Below are positions 7,247-8,024 of a stretch of DNA of 8,024 nt, piece after piece (position 1 is the first letter of the stretch; every line of letters starts with the position of its first letter). The DNA is from an uncultured Elusimicrobia bacterium. GTDB lineage: Bacteria > Elusimicrobiota > Endomicrobiia > Endomicrobiales > Endomicrobiaceae. The DNA lies in NCBI GenBank assembly GCA_900321055.1, contig ONUQ01000152.1:1-8024 (forward strand), in the 5' to 3' direction. A program made the position numbers and the translations under genes. The notes beneath the pieces are model-generated. The model saw nothing but the letters and a program-made list of their open reading frames with translations. It was not told the DNA's origin and did no database searches.

Positions 7247-7255
7247 CTTATAGCA
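7247..7255 (-). promoter_or_regulatory. Putative extended -10 element of ackA
   Basis: The minus strand reads TGCTATAAG, an extended -10 (TGn plus TATAAT-like hexamer), which would start transcription near 7240 and give a leader of about 65 bases with the AGGGG ribosome site. No clear -35 is present; the upstream spacer is GC-rich and contains the small hairpin TGCCG/CGGCA at 7266-7279. The same TGCTATAA core followed by AATGTTGT occurs before the response regulator, which supports the call. Confidence 0.4.
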
Positions 7256-7355
7256 TTATCGCCGGTGCCGGTATCGGCATTTTCCATACATCAATCAATC
7301 TCTTTTATTATACAAAATATTATTTAAATAGTATAAATTTTATATATTGCCCATA

Positions 7356-7664
7356 TTATAAAACAGACTTTATATTCACTGTCGGAATTTCTAAAATGTT
7401 ACAAACTTTTTTTGCAGGCAAAATAAATCTAAAAGGTTTCACATTATTATAAATCTTTATTATTCCATAATCTTTATCCAAACAATAAACATCTATATCA
7501 AATTTCATAAAACAGGTGTGAACGGAATTACAATTTTCAATTAACAAATTAAAAGAATTTTGTTTTGAAACAAACATTAATCCTTTAAATCTTTCGTAAA
7601 AAGTTTTAGCAACATAAACATCTTTAATTATTCTATTATCAACGGTTAAATCAATTTTTTTCAT
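7356..7664 (-). CDS. DUF192 family protein
   Basis: This 102-residue protein matches the DUF192 family. It has the ERFKGLMF motif (24-31; family consensus R-x2-GLM), then HTCFMKFDIDVYCLD (49-63; consensus H-x-FWM...LDV-FLD), and a closing LEIP (91-94), which is normally followed by a glycine that is missing here. DUF192 proteins are small beta-rich proteins without an agreed biochemical role; some are secreted, but this one has no signal peptide and starts directly with the domain, so it is probably cytoplasmic. The ATG at 7662-7664 has no obvious Shine-Dalgarno. It is transcribed away from the response regulator and ends 181 bases before ackA; a shared transcript is possible but not evident. 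Family assignment is fairly sure, function unknown. Confidence 0.82.
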   Translation of the reverse strand: MKKIDLTVDNRIIKDVYVAKTFYERFKGLMFVSKQNSFNLLIENCNSVHTCFMKFDIDVYCLDKDYGIIKIYNNVKPFRFILPAKKVCNILEIPTVNIKSVL

Positions 7665-7708
7665 TGCTTATAATCAGACAAAACTTTTATCTTACTTAAT
7701 TTTTTAAG

Positions 7709-7717
7709 ATTGTAGCA
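7709..7717 (-). promoter_or_regulatory. Putative extended -10 element of the DUF192 gene
   Basis: The minus strand reads TGCTACAAT, one base off the extended -10 consensus TGnTATAAT, and would place the transcript start about 38 bases before the ATG. The -35 region is only a T-rich stretch. It shares the TGCTAYAA core with the ackA and response-regulator promoters. Confidence 0.4.
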
Positions 7718-7843
7718 AAATTTTATTAAAAAATTAAAAAAACGGATAATATTGTCTATAATTTCTACAAGCATGGCAAAAAATAACCGCCAACAGATAA
7801 CTGAAAAATAAAATTTATAATCGGTCTATACCAACACATAGAA

Positions 7844-7872
7844 TTGTATATATTGTTTTTTAATGCTATAAT
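7844..7872 (+). promoter_or_regulatory. Sigma-70-type promoter of the response regulator gene
   Basis: TTGTAT (7844-7849) and TATAAT (7867-7872) are separated by exactly 17 bases, and TGC before TATAAT adds an extended -10. Transcription should start near 7879, leaving a leader of about 38 bases. An 8-base inverted repeat, TGTATATA (7845-7852) and TATATACA (7888-7895), brackets the promoter and could be an operator or chance in AT-rich DNA. This is the best promoter match I found in the window. Confidence 0.7.
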
Positions 7873-7916
7873 GATAATGTTGTCGTTTATATACAGTATT
7901 TTAAAAAGAGAGTTTT

Positions 7917-8024
7917 ATGATTAAAATTTTAATTTGCGATGATGAAGTTTTTGCCAGAGATGCAATGAAAACGATTATCGGCAGAAAAGGCTTTGATGTT
8001 TTGGTTGCCGGTACCGGTGAAGAA
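7917..8024 (+). CDS. Response regulator, receiver domain start (partial)
   Basis: Only the first 36 residues are in the window; the gene runs off the right end. The sequence begins MIKILICDDEVFARDAM and continues with a helix and GFDVLVAGTGEE. This is the first strand, acidic pair (D8, D9), first helix and second strand of a CheY-like receiver domain, which is activated by phosphorylation of a later aspartate not yet reached. A weak GAGAG ribosome site (7908-7912) precedes the ATG, and a good promoter lies 45 bases upstream. The output domain cannot be seen, so it may be a transcription factor, an enzyme or a single-domain regulator. It is divergent from the DUF192 gene. Confidence 0.88.
   Translation, partial: MIKILICDDEVFARDAMKTIIGRKGFDVLVAGTGEE

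Noticed and set aside
7261..7281. GC-rich hairpin TGCCG-GTAT-CGGCA as terminator of the DUF192 gene
   Set aside because: The stem is only five base pairs, has no T-run on the minus strand, and lies about 75 bases past the stop codon, directly before the ackA -10 box; left as a local oddity.
6952..7452. Plus-strand open reading frame of 166 codons with hydrophobic stretches
   Set aside because: It lies antisense to the start of ackA and the end of the DUF192 gene, both of which have clear family motifs; its hydrophobicity is what AT-rich antisense frames give. No ribosome site or recognisable domain.
7773..7811. Twelve-codon plus-strand micro-ORF beginning ATGGCA
   Set aside because: It has no ribosome site, and only a weak TATAAT (7757-7762) without a good -35 precedes it; too short to support.

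Overview
The window comes from a strongly AT-rich anaerobic bacterium. It carries a six-gene plus-strand hydrogen-metabolism operon, then a minus-strand block (tRNA-Ala, acetate kinase, a DUF192 protein), then the start of a plus-strand response regulator. The two [FeFe] hydrogenase-type proteins, the NAD(H)-responsive regulator Rex and acetate kinase point to a strict anaerobe that ferments to H2 and acetate. AT-richness, a tRNA without encoded CCA, and an operon layout I recall from Elusimicrobium/Endomicrobium (also partly from Ruminococcus albus) make Elusimicrobiota a reasonable guess. Firmicutes cannot be excluded from this sequence alone.

Left region (1-5536): after a long inverted repeat (8-49) come rex, a thioredoxin-like [2Fe-2S] ferredoxin, a HydS-type sensory hydrogenase with a PAS domain, a SpoIIE/PP2C-type phosphatase with an extra C-terminal domain, a second thioredoxin-like ferredoxin, and a group-B-like [FeFe] hydrogenase. 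Neighbouring genes overlap by 4 or 1 bases or lie 1 to 9 bases apart, so this is almost certainly one transcription unit. The likely logic is: Rex senses NADH/NAD+, HydS senses H2, the phosphatase relays that signal to an unseen phosphoprotein, and the last gene is the working H2-producing or H2-consuming enzyme. The small ferredoxins probably supply or remove electrons.

Middle region (5537-7355): tRNA-Ala(GGC) and ackA lie on the minus strand, separated by about 275 bases that hold several repeats but no convincing gene. AckA makes ATP from acetyl phosphate, the usual partner of H2-evolving fermentation. A degenerate Rex-like palindrome sits in its leader.

Right region (7356-8024): a small DUF192 protein on the minus strand and, divergently, a response regulator whose receiver domain runs off the window. 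Three genes here (ackA, DUF192, response regulator) share a TGCTAYAA extended -10 element. The hydrogenase maturases (hydE/F/G), phosphotransacetylase and the target of the phosphatase are not in the window.
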